From positions 1-64,000 of the forward strand of contig SVEQ01000003.1 of the NCBI GenBank assembly GCA_015057325.1: 64,000 nt of DNA, in the 5' to 3' direction. Under the pieces are notes generated by a model that was not told the origin of the DNA, ran no database searches, and saw nothing but the letters and a program-made list of their open reading frames with translations. Source of the stretch: Lachnospiraceae bacterium. Lineage in GTDB: Bacteria > Bacillota > Clostridia > Lachnospirales > Lachnospiraceae. Positions 54,064-63,571 of this stretch are shown in pieces (positions within the stretch are counted from its first letter, which is position 1; every line of letters begins with the position of its first letter). A program made the position numbers and the translations under genes.

Positions 54064-55216
54064 CCTTAAACTTACCAACCTGACTTCTATGCTCAATTGC
54101 AATCTCATTCTGATAATCTGATGATATAGCAATCTGCTCCATATAAGTTGACATATTAAGAAGTTCCTGCTGCATTTCTTCTGAGTAAATACTGCTCTTT
54201 TCAACTCCGTCAAACAAAGCCTTCAACAATAAAGTTACATCAGAAGGCAAATCCTTATCACGCAATACCTCTTTGATTCCCTTGATAAAATCCGCCTGTT
54301 CCTTGCTTGATTTCATAATTTCAAGGCTCATTTTCTCAATGCGATCCTTAGACTTTCTGATAGCCTCTGAAACCTCTTTTCCTGTATCACTGATTGTCTC
54401 AGACTCTTCAACAATCTTCTCTACAAGGTCTCTTATCATAAACTGAGATTCATTAAGAGCTTTATTCGTAATTCCAAACTCATCAGGGCTCTTATCATCC
54501 ATATCCTCTGATACATTATACTCGGATATACGCTTTGCCCATCTTTGAATGACATTAAGTTTTGAAATGAAACTGTTACTAACCTGTAGAGCAACAACAA
54601 TTGACAATGCAAAAATAACAATTAGTGTAATCGTCAGAAAAAGAATGATTTTGCTGTATATCCTATAGTTTTCCATATTTTTCTTGTCAGCATTCGCAGA
54701 GGCTGCACCTGCTGCTTCGTCAAGAAGATTATACATATCATGCTCAGGCATATGAATATCTACGTCATAATATTTCATCGCCTCATCGTATTTCCCATCA
54801 AGCGCATACGCCATGTAAGTATCAATACGATTATTGATATCCTCCATACTGACTTTGAACTGTTCATATACTTTTTTCTCATTATCATCAGAATTGAGTG
54901 CCTCGTATTCTGCCATAAGTTTCTCGTTATCCTTGCGGATATCTGCAATCATCTGTGCATATTCTTCTCTCGTAATGCCACCTATTTCTCGTATCATACC
55001 GACGGCACAATGATCTATCTGACGCAGATTGATATTAATTGTGTTAAGATAATCTACCGAAACAAGATTGTTCTTGTATATGGTATTACCGTTATTATAT
55101 ACCTTTCTAACATAATATAAGCTTCCTACAGAAACACTTGCAAACAAAAAAACTATAAGAAAATAACTGAAAAGAAGTCTTATTTTAATACTTTTATGCC
55201 ATCTTATCTTTCCCAT
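54047..55216 (-). CDS. Chemoreceptor-like sensor (4HB_MCP type) without a signalling domain
   Basis: A 389-residue protein with an N-terminal TM helix (about 12-35), a four-helix-bundle sensor (about 40-190), a second TM helix (about 192-215) and a HAMP-like segment (about 216-270). Only about 120 residues of helical, coiled-coil-like sequence remain. The conserved hairpin tip of methyl-accepting proteins is not seen, so it probably does not contact CheA. I took the ATG at 55216, seven bases after GGAGG; a GTG lies two codons earlier. It starts 11 bases after the EAL protein gene, suggesting it senses a signal for, or is regulated with, that phosphodiesterase. Confidence 0.82.
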   Translation of the reverse strand: MGKIRWHKSIKIRLLFSYFLIVFLFASVSVGSLYYVRKVYNNGNTIYKNNLVSVDYLNTININLRQIDHCAVGMIREIGGITREEYAQMIADIRKDNEKLMAEYEALNSDDNEKKVYEQFKVSMEDINNRIDTYMAYALDGKYDEAMKYYDVDIHMPEHDMYNLLDEAAGAASANADKKNMENYRIYSKIILFLTITLIVIFALSIVVALQVSNSFISKLNVIQRWAKRISEYNVSEDMDDKSPDEFGITNKALNESQFMIRDLVEKIVEESETISDTGKEVSEAIRKSKDRIEKMSLEIMKSSKEQADFIKGIKEVLRDKDLPSDVTLLLKALFDGVEKSSIYSEEMQQELLNMSTYMEQIAISSDYQNEIAIEHRSQVGKFKVNKDA

Positions 55217-55227
55217 GTACACCCCTC

Positions 55228-57192
55228 CTATGACTTTTTAGTATATTTGTCAGGATTAAGCTTTCTATCAAGATATTCTTCTTCTAAGCAGGTGAGAAGC
55301 TGATCTCTTGGTACAGGCCTCGAGAAATAAAAGCCCTGCAAATAATCAACTCCCATAGCTGTAAGAACTCCCGCCATTTCCATATCTTCAACACCTTCAG
55401 CAACAACATCAAGATGTATAGCTTTAAACATCGCAACCGTATGCTCAAGAATTGTCCTTGAAGTAACGTTCTTCATTGCTGCCCATACAATATACTTATC
55501 GAGCTTAACAATACTAAACGGCAAATCAACAATATAGTTGATATTCGAAAATCCCGAACCATAATCATCAAGTGAAAATGTTATATCGGAAAGCGACATT
55601 CTAGCCATGTTTCTAATAAGCTTTTCTTCCGAATCCGCTGCCGCACTCTCTGTTATCTCAAGATTAATCATAGTCGGCGAAACATTATGCTTTTCAAGTA
55701 TTCTTCTAATATCTCTGCATATATGATCCTGCATACATTGAACTACTGAAAGATTAACTTCAACAAACTCTATTCCTTTTTCTTTTAAGTTATGTTCTGA
55801 TATAAAAGTACAAACTTCATCAAGTACAATAAGTCCAATTTGAAGGATTGTTCCATTAACCTCTGCTATTCTTATAAACTCTTCAGGCGAGACATAACCA
55901 TAACCGTACACATTAAGTCTCGCAAGCGCCTCCATAGAGTGGAACTTTCCGGTATGAGTGTCCAATATCGGTTGATAGTGAACTTCAAAATGACCGGATT
56001 CAACTGCCTTAACCAACGCTCTCTCGATAGCTGATGAGCGCTTCAAATCCTCCGTAACATCCTCATCTACCTCAAGGAATCTGTCTCTACCCTTTTTCTT
56101 GACATTTACAATCGCATGTTCAAGTGTCTGAATAAGCGTTGTCTGATGAATATGTATAGTATGAAGAAGACAAATACATGCTGATAATTCAACTATTTCT
56201 TCCTCTATATGATATCTCTTCTTGATAATTCTTCGTATTCTGTCATGCTCCTTTGCTCCTTCTGTCTTTTCAGGAAGAACAACAAGGAATGTATCTCCAC
56301 CGTAACGGAACACTTCACTCTCATTGTATTCGTCAATCAAATTATCAACGAACATCCTCATCAATTCATTACCGCCATCAACTCCAAACCTCTCATTGAC
56401 AAGTTTGAAATTATCAAGAGCAATAACAAATATCTGTTCCGGAATATTCCTCTGTATTGCATTGTTAACATGCTGTATAAATGCTTCCCTGTTAAGAGCA
56501 CGCGTTATTGTATCCGAATAAATAACCTGACTTTGGTCTGTAACATACAAAAGCACCACCGACAACGCAGTTCCTACTCCCGATAGCATATATGTCGGTA
56601 AGAAATATTGAATTAAAACAGGTAACAGGGCACATGTAATAACAACAGCGATAATAATCATCTGTCTTATTCGTATTACATCTCTGTTGAAAAACATATA
56701 GACAATAGTACACAACAGATAAAACAACACATTTGCATATAAAAGCCAATGATATGTGCCGTGATGATAACCTGTATCATCGATATAAAATATATAATTT
56801 GTTAAAGGATTAAGCAAAACCGTAACAACGCCAATAAGACACGGCGTCCATGCTATCAAAAACAGCATGCTACCGCTAATTTCAATCTGCCTAACCTTCA
56901 TATAAACATATACAAGGAAAATAGTCGGAATTATAAATTGAATCGCCAGAAAAACGGCATTAAGCGCATAATTAAACGCATAAGGAACAGTCTTGTAATT
57001 AGCAATTGTATAACAAGTAATTACATCAAGACATGTATTAAAAAATGTAATTAAAATGTACACACGAAACATTTTGTTCTGATAATTGACAACTTCTTTT
57101 TTGCCAAAAATAAGCACAATTATAAACACCATGAATATAATTGTGCATATTTCAAAATCCACATTAAAAACCATAAAAAAAACCATCCCCAT
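55228..57192 (-). CDS. Membrane EAL phosphodiesterase with degenerate GGDEF
   Basis: A 654-residue protein. About seven TM helices (residues 8-210) precede a GGDEF domain whose motif reads GGDTF (298-302), so cyclase activity is unlikely. The EAL domain (about 395-640) is intact: SMEALARL (Glu421), VEVNLS, LEITESA, LDDYGSGFSN, VKLDKYI, AEGVED and LQGFYFSRP. It should hydrolyse c-di-GMP to pGpG, perhaps activated by GTP binding at the GGDEF remnant. The start is uncertain: three close methionines follow a terminator tail, and the one at 57174 has the best upstream G-run. It is co-transcribed with the four-helix sensor gene after an 11-base gap. Confidence 0.88.
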   Translation of the reverse strand: MGMVFFMVFNVDFEICTIIFMVFIIVLIFGKKEVVNYQNKMFRVYILITFFNTCLDVITCYTIANYKTVPYAFNYALNAVFLAIQFIIPTIFLVYVYMKVRQIEISGSMLFLIAWTPCLIGVVTVLLNPLTNYIFYIDDTGYHHGTYHWLLYANVLFYLLCTIVYMFFNRDVIRIRQMIIIAVVITCALLPVLIQYFLPTYMLSGVGTALSVVLLYVTDQSQVIYSDTITRALNREAFIQHVNNAIQRNIPEQIFVIALDNFKLVNERFGVDGGNELMRMFVDNLIDEYNESEVFRYGGDTFLVVLPEKTEGAKEHDRIRRIIKKRYHIEEEIVELSACICLLHTIHIHQTTLIQTLEHAIVNVKKKGRDRFLEVDEDVTEDLKRSSAIERALVKAVESGHFEVHYQPILDTHTGKFHSMEALARLNVYGYGYVSPEEFIRIAEVNGTILQIGLIVLDEVCTFISEHNLKEKGIEFVEVNLSVVQCMQDHICRDIRRILEKHNVSPTMINLEITESAAADSEEKLIRNMARMSLSDITFSLDDYGSGFSNINYIVDLPFSIVKLDKYIVWAAMKNVTSRTILEHTVAMFKAIHLDVVAEGVEDMEMAGVLTAMGVDYLQGFYFSRPVPRDQLLTCLEEEYLDRKLNPDKYTKKS

Positions 57193-57201
57193 AAAAGTAA
57201 A

Positions 57202-57249
57202 AACGCAATTACGTGACTGTTTGTTATAAACAGCCTACATAATTACGTT
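57202..57249 (-). terminator. Terminator after coaBC, directly before the EAL gene
   Basis: On the minus strand AACGTAATTATGT pairs with ACGTAATTGCGTT across a short mismatch to an inner CTGTTT/AAACAG stem, followed by TTTTACTTTT. The tail runs into the first methionine codon of the EAL gene, so that gene is read by read-through or from a promoter inside this 97-base gap. Confidence 0.8.
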
Positions 57250-57289
57250 TATTTTACCATACTTTACATAAAATATCTACAAAAAAAGA

Positions 57290-58483
57290 CTATTTTGTAA
57301 AAGACAAAACTTTATTAAGTATTCTTTCTGCGACCTCATCTTTGGTAAGAATTGGCAATTCTTCCGTTCCCGTCTTATCAATAAATGTTACCACATTGGT
57401 GTCAGTTTTAAATCCGGCACCTTTTACCTTTAAGTTATTGGCAACTATAAGGTCTGCGTTTTTGCTTTCAAGCTTCTTTTTGGCATTGTCTATAAGGTCC
57501 TTTGTCTCCATCGCAAAACCACAAAGTACCTGTCCTTCCTTCTTGTGCTCGCCAAGATACTTAAGTATATCTGTTGTTCTCTTAAGAGAAATGCTTAAGT
57601 CATCATCTTTTTTCTTAAGTTTGTCTTCTGCAACATTTACAGGAGTATAATCTGCAACCGCTGCGGCCTTAATAATTATATCTGCATCATCAGCGTATTT
57701 GATAACGGCATCAAACATATCCTGTGCACTAAGAACATCAACAACATTGACAAACGGTGGCTTTGCAATTGAGGTAGTTCCTGAAATAAGTGTAACATCC
57801 GCTCCTCTTTCCATTGCACATTTTGCAATTGCATATCCCATCTTACCGCTTGAATGGTTGGATATAAATCGAACCGGGTCAATCGCTTCTGTCGTTGGTC
57901 CCGCTGTAACTACAATCTTCTTACCTTTAAGGTCCTTTTCATAGTGAAGTTCACGCATAATATAAGCCATAAGCTCTTCCTCGGAGGGAAGTTTACCTGC
58001 ACCGGTGTCTCCGCACGCAAGATAACCTGTTGCAGGAGTTATTATATTATAACCGTATCCTTCAAGTTTCTTTAAATTATCCTGAACAATCGGATTTTCA
58101 TACATGTTGGTATTCATTGCAGGTGCGATGTATTTGGGTGCCTTGCATGCCATTATCGTAGTTGTAAGCATATCATCGGCAATACCGCCTGCTATTTTAC
58201 CGATAACATTGGCACTTGCAGGTGCAACCATGAATATATCAGCACGTTTTGCAAGGGCAACATGTTCAACATTAAATTGAAAATCTCTATCAAATGTATC
58301 TACAAGACATTTATTGTTGGTTAATGTCTCAAATGTAATCGGATTAATGAAATTGGTAGCATTTTTTGTCATTATTACATTGACGTCTGCATGCTGTTTA
58401 ACAAGCATACTTGCAAGATTTGCAATCTTATATGCGGCAATTGAGCCTGTGACGCCAAGGACGACGGTCTTACCCTTTAACAT
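57290..58483 (-). CDS. coaBC: Bifunctional phosphopantothenoylcysteine decarboxylase/synthetase (CoaBC)
   Basis: A 397-residue enzyme. The CoaC half (about 1-185) is a flavin decarboxylase with GVTGSIAAYK, the catalytic histidine in FNVEHVAL, the PAMNTNMYENP loop and CGDTGAGKLP. The CoaB half (about 190-397) carries VVTAGPTTEAIDPVRFISNHSSG split over its CTP-binding edge and AAAVADYTP. It forms and decarboxylates 4'-phosphopantothenoylcysteine on the way to CoA. I chose the ATG at 58483, eight bases after GAGG. It closes the panG-panB-panC-panD-coaBC run, 40 bases after panD. Confidence 0.95.
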   Translation of the reverse strand: MLKGKTVVLGVTGSIAAYKIANLASMLVKQHADVNVIMTKNATNFINPITFETLTNNKCLVDTFDRDFQFNVEHVALAKRADIFMVAPASANVIGKIAGGIADDMLTTTIMACKAPKYIAPAMNTNMYENPIVQDNLKKLEGYGYNIITPATGYLACGDTGAGKLPSEEELMAYIMRELHYEKDLKGKKIVVTAGPTTEAIDPVRFISNHSSGKMGYAIAKCAMERGADVTLISGTTSIAKPPFVNVVDVLSAQDMFDAVIKYADDADIIIKAAAVADYTPVNVAEDKLKKKDDDLSISLKRTTDILKYLGEHKKEGQVLCGFAMETKDLIDNAKKKLESKNADLIVANNLKVKGAGFKTDTNVVTFIDKTGTEELPILTKDEVAERILNKVLSFTK

Positions 58484-58523
58484 ATCTTTCACCTCTTTAT
58501 TTCATTTATTCATGCCTCGACTC

Positions 58524-58916
58524 CTACATAATAGGACTAAGTTCACCATGTTTCTCGTAGCGGGAAAGTTTTGCAATGTGGTTTTTGGCATCTACAAATA
58601 CCACGTGGGGTTTGTGTTCTTTGGCTTCTTCCGGTGTCATCTGGGCATAGCACATAATGATAACATGATCACCTACTGATACCTGACGAGCAGCGGCACC
58701 ATTTAAACATATCATACCGCTGTTCTCTTCTCCGGCAATAACGTATGTTTCAAAGCGATTTCCGTTCTCGACATCCGCTATCTGAACATATTCATACTCA
58801 AGTATTCCCGCTGCCTCCATAAGTACAGGATCAATTGTTATACTTCCGACATAGTTAAGCTCTGCCTGTACAACAACCGCACGATGAATCTTTCCTTTTA
58901 ACATATTAACCAACAT
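58524..58916 (-). CDS. panD: Aspartate 1-decarboxylase, pyruvoyl-dependent
   Basis: A 130-residue proenzyme making beta-alanine. Self-cleavage at Gly24-Ser25 ([10 protein letters not shown]) yields the pyruvoyl group; GAAAR and [10 protein letters not shown] are the other conserved parts. I chose the ATG at 58916: GGAGG is eight bases upstream and the cleavage site then falls at 24/25, as in the E. coli enzyme. It supplies beta-alanine to PanC, encoded 59 bases upstream in the same operon. Confidence 0.96.
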   Translation of the reverse strand: MLVNMLKGKIHRAVVVQAELNYVGSITIDPVLMEAAGILEYEYVQIADVENGNRFETYVIAGEENSGMICLNGAAARQVSVGDHVIIMCYAQMTPEEAKEHKPHVVFVDAKNHIAKLSRYEKHGELSPIM

Positions 58917-58975
58917 GAGTAAATCCTCCATAAAATCAAAACGTTTATCTTGTATTGTCCAATAATAATCTGTAA

Positions 58976-59818
58976 TTACATGATTATACGGTTATCAATA
59001 AGTCTTGTAGTTCCGATATAAACGGCAATCGCGATAAGCACTGCACCTTCAACCTTTTCTATTGGCTGAATTGTATCAAAGCTTACAACCTCAACATAAT
59101 CAATCTTTGCAAGTGGACAAGTGTTGAGCTTGTCTGTAATTATCTGCTTAACCTTGGCTGCATCCTTCTCTCCGCCATCGATTGCTTTCATCGCCTCTTC
59201 TAACGACTGATTAAGAATTACCGCCTGTGCACGCTCATCTGCAGAAAGGTACGTGTTTCTTGAACTCTTTGCAAGTCCGTCATCCTCACGAATTATAGGA
59301 CAACCGATAATCTCAATATCAAAATCAAGGTCAATAACCATTCTTCTTATGATTGCAAGCTGCTGAGCATCCTTCTGACCAAAGTAAGCTCTATCAGCCG
59401 GCATTATATGAAAAAGTTTAGATACAACTGTCTGAACACCGCGGAAATGTACGGGACGACTTGCACCGCAAAGTTTCTCCGGAAGTGTGTGCATATCTAC
59501 AAAACCACAGAAGTTAGGTCCATACATTTCTTCAACTTCAGGGTGGAATATAAGATCAACTCCCGTCTCCTCACAAATCTTTGAATCTCTGTCCAAATCT
59601 CTTGGATAATTATCAAGATCCTCATTCGGTCCAAACTGCATAGGATTAACAAATATACTTACGCATACCTTGTCATTTTCCTTTCTAGCTCTTTCAATAA
59701 GACTCTTATGTCCCTCATGAAGATATCCCATAGTAGGAACAAGACCTACGCTAAGTCCCTGCTTCTTCCATTCCTTAACCTGCGCTCTTGTATCTTTAAT
59801 ACTTCCTGATATTATCAT
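58976..59818 (-). CDS. panC: Pantothenate synthetase
   Basis: A 280-residue enzyme joining pantoate and beta-alanine with ATP. The nucleotidyltransferase HIGH-type motif is in [16 protein letters not shown] (near residue 30). Further motifs are [36 protein letters not shown] and SSRNTYLS (KMSKS-like loop). Length is typical. It follows panB by 23 bases and precedes panD. Confidence 0.96.
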   Translation of the reverse strand: MIISGSIKDTRAQVKEWKKQGLSVGLVPTMGYLHEGHKSLIERARKENDKVCVSIFVNPMQFGPNEDLDNYPRDLDRDSKICEETGVDLIFHPEVEEMYGPNFCGFVDMHTLPEKLCGASRPVHFRGVQTVVSKLFHIMPADRAYFGQKDAQQLAIIRRMVIDLDFDIEIIGCPIIREDDGLAKSSRNTYLSADERAQAVILNQSLEEAMKAIDGGEKDAAKVKQIITDKLNTCPLAKIDYVEVVSFDTIQPIEKVEGAVLIAIAVYIGTTRLIDNRIIM

Positions 59819-59841
59819 TTTTTCATATTCCTTTCTACTCT

Positions 59842-60669
59842 TTAATATAATTTTGCAAGTACATCATCATCTATTGTATACTCGTGTTTTGTTTCAGGGA
59901 AAGTACCAGCCTTAACCTCTTTGTCATAATTAGCAAATGCTTCCTTCATAATTTCTCCGATATCGGCAAAACGCTTAACAAACTTCGGTGTGAAATCCGA
60001 GAACATACCAAGCATATCCTGATATACAAGCACCTGACCATCACATACATTTCCCGCGCCAATTCCGATTGTAGGAATTGAAAGTTCTTTTGTAACTATC
60101 TCTGCAATCTTAGAAGGGACACACTCAAGAACTACTGCAAATGCTCCGGCCTCCTCTAAAAGCTTGGCATCTTCTATCAACTTCTTAGCAGCTGCCTCCG
60201 TTTTTGCCTGTACCTTAAAGCCACCAAATGCATTGATTGACTGCGGTGTAAGACCAAGGTGTCCGCAAACAGGAATACCGCAATTAACAATTGCACGAAC
60301 CTGCTCTATAATCTCTCTTCCGCCTTCAAGCTTAACTGCCTGTGCGCGACCTTCCTTCATAAGGCGCCCCGCATTGACAACCGCATCATATACATTAGTC
60401 TGATAACTCATAAATGGCATATCGCACACAACAAGTGCATTCTTGGCACCACGTGAGACCGCCGCACAATGATGTATCATATCCTCCATCGTTACAGACA
60501 ACGTATCCTCGTATCCAAGAATTACATTGCCGAGTGAATCTCCAACAAGAATTGAATTAATTCCTGCCTCATCAATTAATTTGGCTGTTGAATAATCATA
60601 CGCCGTAAGCATTGTGAGCTTCTCGCCCTTTTCCTTTGCCTGCTTATATGTCATAACTGTATTCTTCAT
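59842..60669 (-). CDS. panB: 3-Methyl-2-oxobutanoate hydroxymethyltransferase
   Basis: A 275-residue (beta/alpha)8 enzyme making ketopantoate with methylene-tetrahydrofolate. The start contains [17 protein letters not shown]. Metal ligands lie in LVGDSLGNV and [10 protein letters not shown], with KLEGG and the [10 protein letters not shown] loop following. AGGAGG precedes the ATG. It follows the PanG-type gene by 52 bases; the two would give pantoate together. Confidence 0.96.
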   Translation of the reverse strand: MKNTVMTYKQAKEKGEKLTMLTAYDYSTAKLIDEAGINSILVGDSLGNVILGYEDTLSVTMEDMIHHCAAVSRGAKNALVVCDMPFMSYQTNVYDAVVNAGRLMKEGRAQAVKLEGGREIIEQVRAIVNCGIPVCGHLGLTPQSINAFGGFKVQAKTEAAAKKLIEDAKLLEEAGAFAVVLECVPSKIAEIVTKELSIPTIGIGAGNVCDGQVLVYQDMLGMFSDFTPKFVKRFADIGEIMKEAFANYDKEVKAGTFPETKHEYTIDDDVLAKLY

Positions 60670-60721
60670 AAACAGTCCTCCTTTATATTCTTATATACAG
60701 CATTAAATGCCTGTAATAATA

Positions 60722-61567
60722 TCATTCGTTTAATAATGCCTGTAAATGTGTGTAATCCCTGTCAGAATTTTTCTCTTTTGAAATATCAATTAGCACGTTG
60801 CCACACATTTTATATAGTTGCTTCTTGTCATCATCAAGCGAAGCTATGTGCTTTCTTACCGTTTCGATATCGTTGCGCTCGATTGGTCCTGTAAGTGCAG
60901 CTACTGTTCCGTCCTCAACTACATGAGCAACATTTTTCATAACAAGCATTTCTGTATATTGTCGTGCCTGTTCATCAGAAAAACCGCAATCCATAAGCAT
61001 CTTATATCCCGTATCAAGAATAGCAACCACGTGATTACTCAAAACACTTGCTGCCGCATGATATAGCGGTTTCTTTTCCTTCTCAATAGTCACAACCTCG
61101 TTGCCACAAGTTTCCAGCATTTTTTTCCACGCAGAAACTGCAAAGGGATGTCCCTCTAATGTGAAACAAACATTATTAAGTTGTTTGTAAACGGATTCTT
61201 TGTCGCTGAACGCGAATAATGGATGAATCGATATCGGATAACCACCGAAGTTTTCGATTCCTGAAAAAACATCAGATGATAAGGAGCCACTCAAATGACA
61301 GACTATCCTGCCTTTAATCATTGCTTTATCCAGGCTATCCCATACTTCCCTTATCGCTCCGTCAGGAGTCGATATGATTATGGAATCGCTCGCTGCCACT
61401 ACTTCGTTCGAAGTGTTATACATCTCCGTTTTCGTAAATGCAGCCGCCCATTTGGCTTCTTCTTCAATTAAACTGTTATATCCGGTAACTGTGACGTTAT
61501 TGCTAAGGGAAAGATATTTCCCAAGACTGCACCCCGCCTTACCGGCACCTATAAAACCTACTTTCAT
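60722..61567 (-). CDS. panG: Rossmann/DUF2520 protein, probable PanG-type ketopantoate reductase
   Basis: A 281-residue dehydrogenase-like protein. The nucleotide-binding motif GFIGAGKAGCSLGKYL is at residue 4 and SIIISTPDGAIREVW near 65. The C-terminal half is the DUF2520 helical domain with PLYHAAASVLSNHVVAILD and ALTGPIERND. A ketopantoate reductase of this type (PanG) is described from Francisella with relatives in Clostridia. No panE or ilvC is in the window, and this gene heads panB-panC-panD-coaBC, so it fills the one missing step. GAGGTG precedes the start. The function is inferred from context and family, not from a catalytic motif I could verify. Confidence 0.8.
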   Translation of the reverse strand: MKVGFIGAGKAGCSLGKYLSLSNNVTVTGYNSLIEEEAKWAAAFTKTEMYNTSNEVVAASDSIIISTPDGAIREVWDSLDKAMIKGRIVCHLSGSLSSDVFSGIENFGGYPISIHPLFAFSDKESVYKQLNNVCFTLEGHPFAVSAWKKMLETCGNEVVTIEKEKKPLYHAAASVLSNHVVAILDTGYKMLMDCGFSDEQARQYTEMLVMKNVAHVVEDGTVAALTGPIERNDIETVRKHIASLDDDKKQLYKMCGNVLIDISKEKNSDRDYTHLQALLNE

Positions 61568-61687
61568 GCTATCACCTCACTTTTTGTGAGTGAGCACATA
61601 TCATCGATGCAGTTTCATAAATGAATACCGCTCGGTTGTAATGTATCATTTATCCCTTATATATTCAAGTTCTTTTTTAGGTACAAT

Positions 61688-62785
61688 CTACTTTTTTACA
61701 ATAAACAGTATTTCGTTAACATACAATGACCTTCCATTTAGGTTTCTGGATGCTCTGTATGTATTATATTGTTTTTCAAGAACTTCAACCTTGCCAATCT
61801 TGTTAAGCATTTCTATCATTTCTTCTTTAGTTATAAATCCCTCGGAATTATACGATATCAAAAGATACTTTGTCTTAAGTTTCTTGCACAAATCCTCCAT
61901 AGAATTGAGTGCTTCTCTTTTTTTATTGTAGTTTGATCTGTTCCAGTCATTCGGAATACCGGACACTTGACTAACCTTATTCGGTTTTTTATAGTTATTA
62001 ATAAGATTGAGCATAAAGTAGTTAGAACCATACGGGTGTTGATTATATGGTGGGTCTATATATACTACATCAATATTTATCAACTCTTTTGCAAGTTCAT
62101 TAGCATCTTTCTTATAATTAACTACATTACATTCAAAATCACTAAATACAGGAAGTGGAATATTAATGTCTGCTTTTATTCTGGCAAGCGCATTTTCGCC
62201 CTGGCCGCCATATTGACCAATTCCTTTTTTATTCTTATAAAAACCTTTAAACACACCACCGGTATTATTCTTTATAGAAGCTTCCGATAAAAGCGGTGCA
62301 ATAAAAAACGGTTTTATATCATCAGGAAATGTTTCTATAATCTTTCTACACGTATCAATATAGTTAGCATTTCTTGTTGTGAAAAAAACTCTTTCACCTG
62401 CCTTGATATTATCTGTATCTAAAGGAGCATACATTTCGGATATAAAACCGCCATAAAGTCTTTTTGATAGTTTTTCCGTCAACAAATTATAATACTTTGC
62501 TAACCTATCCATATCAAGTTCACTCTTATTGGCAAGATAACATTTATTAATTGTATAAGAATAGTCTTCCAAATCATTGGTTATTAGTGTGTCCGAATAT
62601 TTTTTCAAATATCTTGCTACTATTCCCGACCCTGAAAAGATATCAACTATGGTTAATTTTTGTTTTTCGCAATCTTTCTGTATCTTTTCAATTGCCTCAC
62701 CGATAAAATCAAGCAATGATCTTTTGTTACCCAAGTAGGTAATGATTTGTTCTGTCAAAAATTGCTCATTATCGTTTTTTTTCAT
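61688..62785 (-). CDS. DNA adenine-N6 methyltransferase, D12/Dam-like, solitary
   Basis: A 365-residue alpha-class methyltransferase. The N-terminal YLGNKRSLLDFIGEAI segment (motif X-like) is followed by the SAM-binding VDIFSGSGIVARYLKKY (motif I, near residue 47), a long target-recognition region (about 90-235), and the catalytic DPPYNQHPYGSNYF (motif IV, near residue 245). I chose the ATG at 62785 with AAAGGTG upstream; a GTG lies three codons earlier. No restriction endonuclease gene is adjacent: the neighbours are a YhfC-like membrane protein and panG. It may be an orphan regulatory methylase or the remnant of a restriction system. Its recognition sequence is unknown. Confidence 0.88.
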   Translation of the reverse strand: MKKNDNEQFLTEQIITYLGNKRSLLDFIGEAIEKIQKDCEKQKLTIVDIFSGSGIVARYLKKYSDTLITNDLEDYSYTINKCYLANKSELDMDRLAKYYNLLTEKLSKRLYGGFISEMYAPLDTDNIKAGERVFFTTRNANYIDTCRKIIETFPDDIKPFFIAPLLSEASIKNNTGGVFKGFYKNKKGIGQYGGQGENALARIKADINIPLPVFSDFECNVVNYKKDANELAKELINIDVVYIDPPYNQHPYGSNYFMLNLINNYKKPNKVSQVSGIPNDWNRSNYNKKREALNSMEDLCKKLKTKYLLISYNSEGFITKEEMIEMLNKIGKVEVLEKQYNTYRASRNLNGRSLYVNEILFIVKK

Positions 62786-62798
62786 ATTGTTCACCTTT

Positions 62799-63551
62799 TT
62801 ACTTTTCGTACATTTTCCACTTCAAACTGTCAATTAAAATAAAGCATGCAAACGCTGCAGCAGAAAGAATCACGTATGACATAATTAAAGTTGTAGATCT
62901 GTCAAATACCTCCAGAAAATCTTCTGTTGAAAAAGCTATCAGAAATCCCGGAATAAATGCTGCCAAAGTCTGACATATAACCTTTGCAATACTACCTTTT
63001 ATTGTTGATTTCTGCTCGACATCATATATAAACATAACGATAAGTCCTGTTCCGATCACAGTAAGAAGCAAACGTTCAAATCCTGAAAGAACCATTTCGC
63101 TTGATGAGGTTGAAAGTTTTGTTGCTTCATTTTTCAAAACAGGTATAAGAGTTGCAACAAAGGGATACACAAGAAGAAAACCCGTCTCGCAAATCGTATA
63201 TCCAAGTCCCATGGAAAGTGCCTGTTTAAAAGTTATTTTTCTTCTGAAAATACCCAGCACAGTAATAATCTCAGGTATAATTGCAAGAATCGCACCACAT
63301 AATGCAACAAGTAAAAGATACGAAATATAATGGTTAATCATAAAAGAGTACAAGTTTGCTTTTTCAAACAAATACGCAAGTCCATGCTGCTTTACTCCCC
63401 ATTGCATTCCTGCATAAAACAAGGCTCCTAACAAGAATAAAACAAATATGCCACCACGTTCTCCTTTACCTTTAACAAAGATTACAAGCCATATTATTAA
63501 CGGTATTACAAAGCATGCAATTAAACTTCCAATCATTGAATATAGTTCCAT
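62799..63551 (-). CDS. Polytopic membrane protein, YhfC-like
   Basis: A 250-residue protein with about seven TM helices. The segment ALSMGLGYTICETGFLLVY in the fourth or fifth helix carries the glutamate expected in the YhfC family, predicted intramembrane endopeptidases, but I cannot confirm the rest of the active site. Paired substitutions could equally make it a transporter-like protein. GGAGG lies 12 bases before the chosen start, somewhat far; an ATG five codons later is possible. It ends 13 bases before the methyltransferase gene, so they are probably co-transcribed. Confidence 0.6.
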   Translation of the reverse strand: MELYSMIGSLIACFVIPLIIWLVIFVKGKGERGGIFVLFLLGALFYAGMQWGVKQHGLAYLFEKANLYSFMINHYISYLLLVALCGAILAIIPEIITVLGIFRRKITFKQALSMGLGYTICETGFLLVYPFVATLIPVLKNEATKLSTSSSEMVLSGFERLLLTVIGTGLIVMFIYDVEQKSTIKGSIAKVICQTLAAFIPGFLIAFSTEDFLEVFDRSTTLIMSYVILSAAAFACFILIDSLKWKMYEK

Positions 63552-63571
63552 AGTAATGTGATTCCTCCGTT

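Noticed and set aside
58537-58546. An ACTAAG match to the CTTAG hairpin family near the panD 3' end
   Set aside because: It is within the panD coding sequence and has no paired partner.
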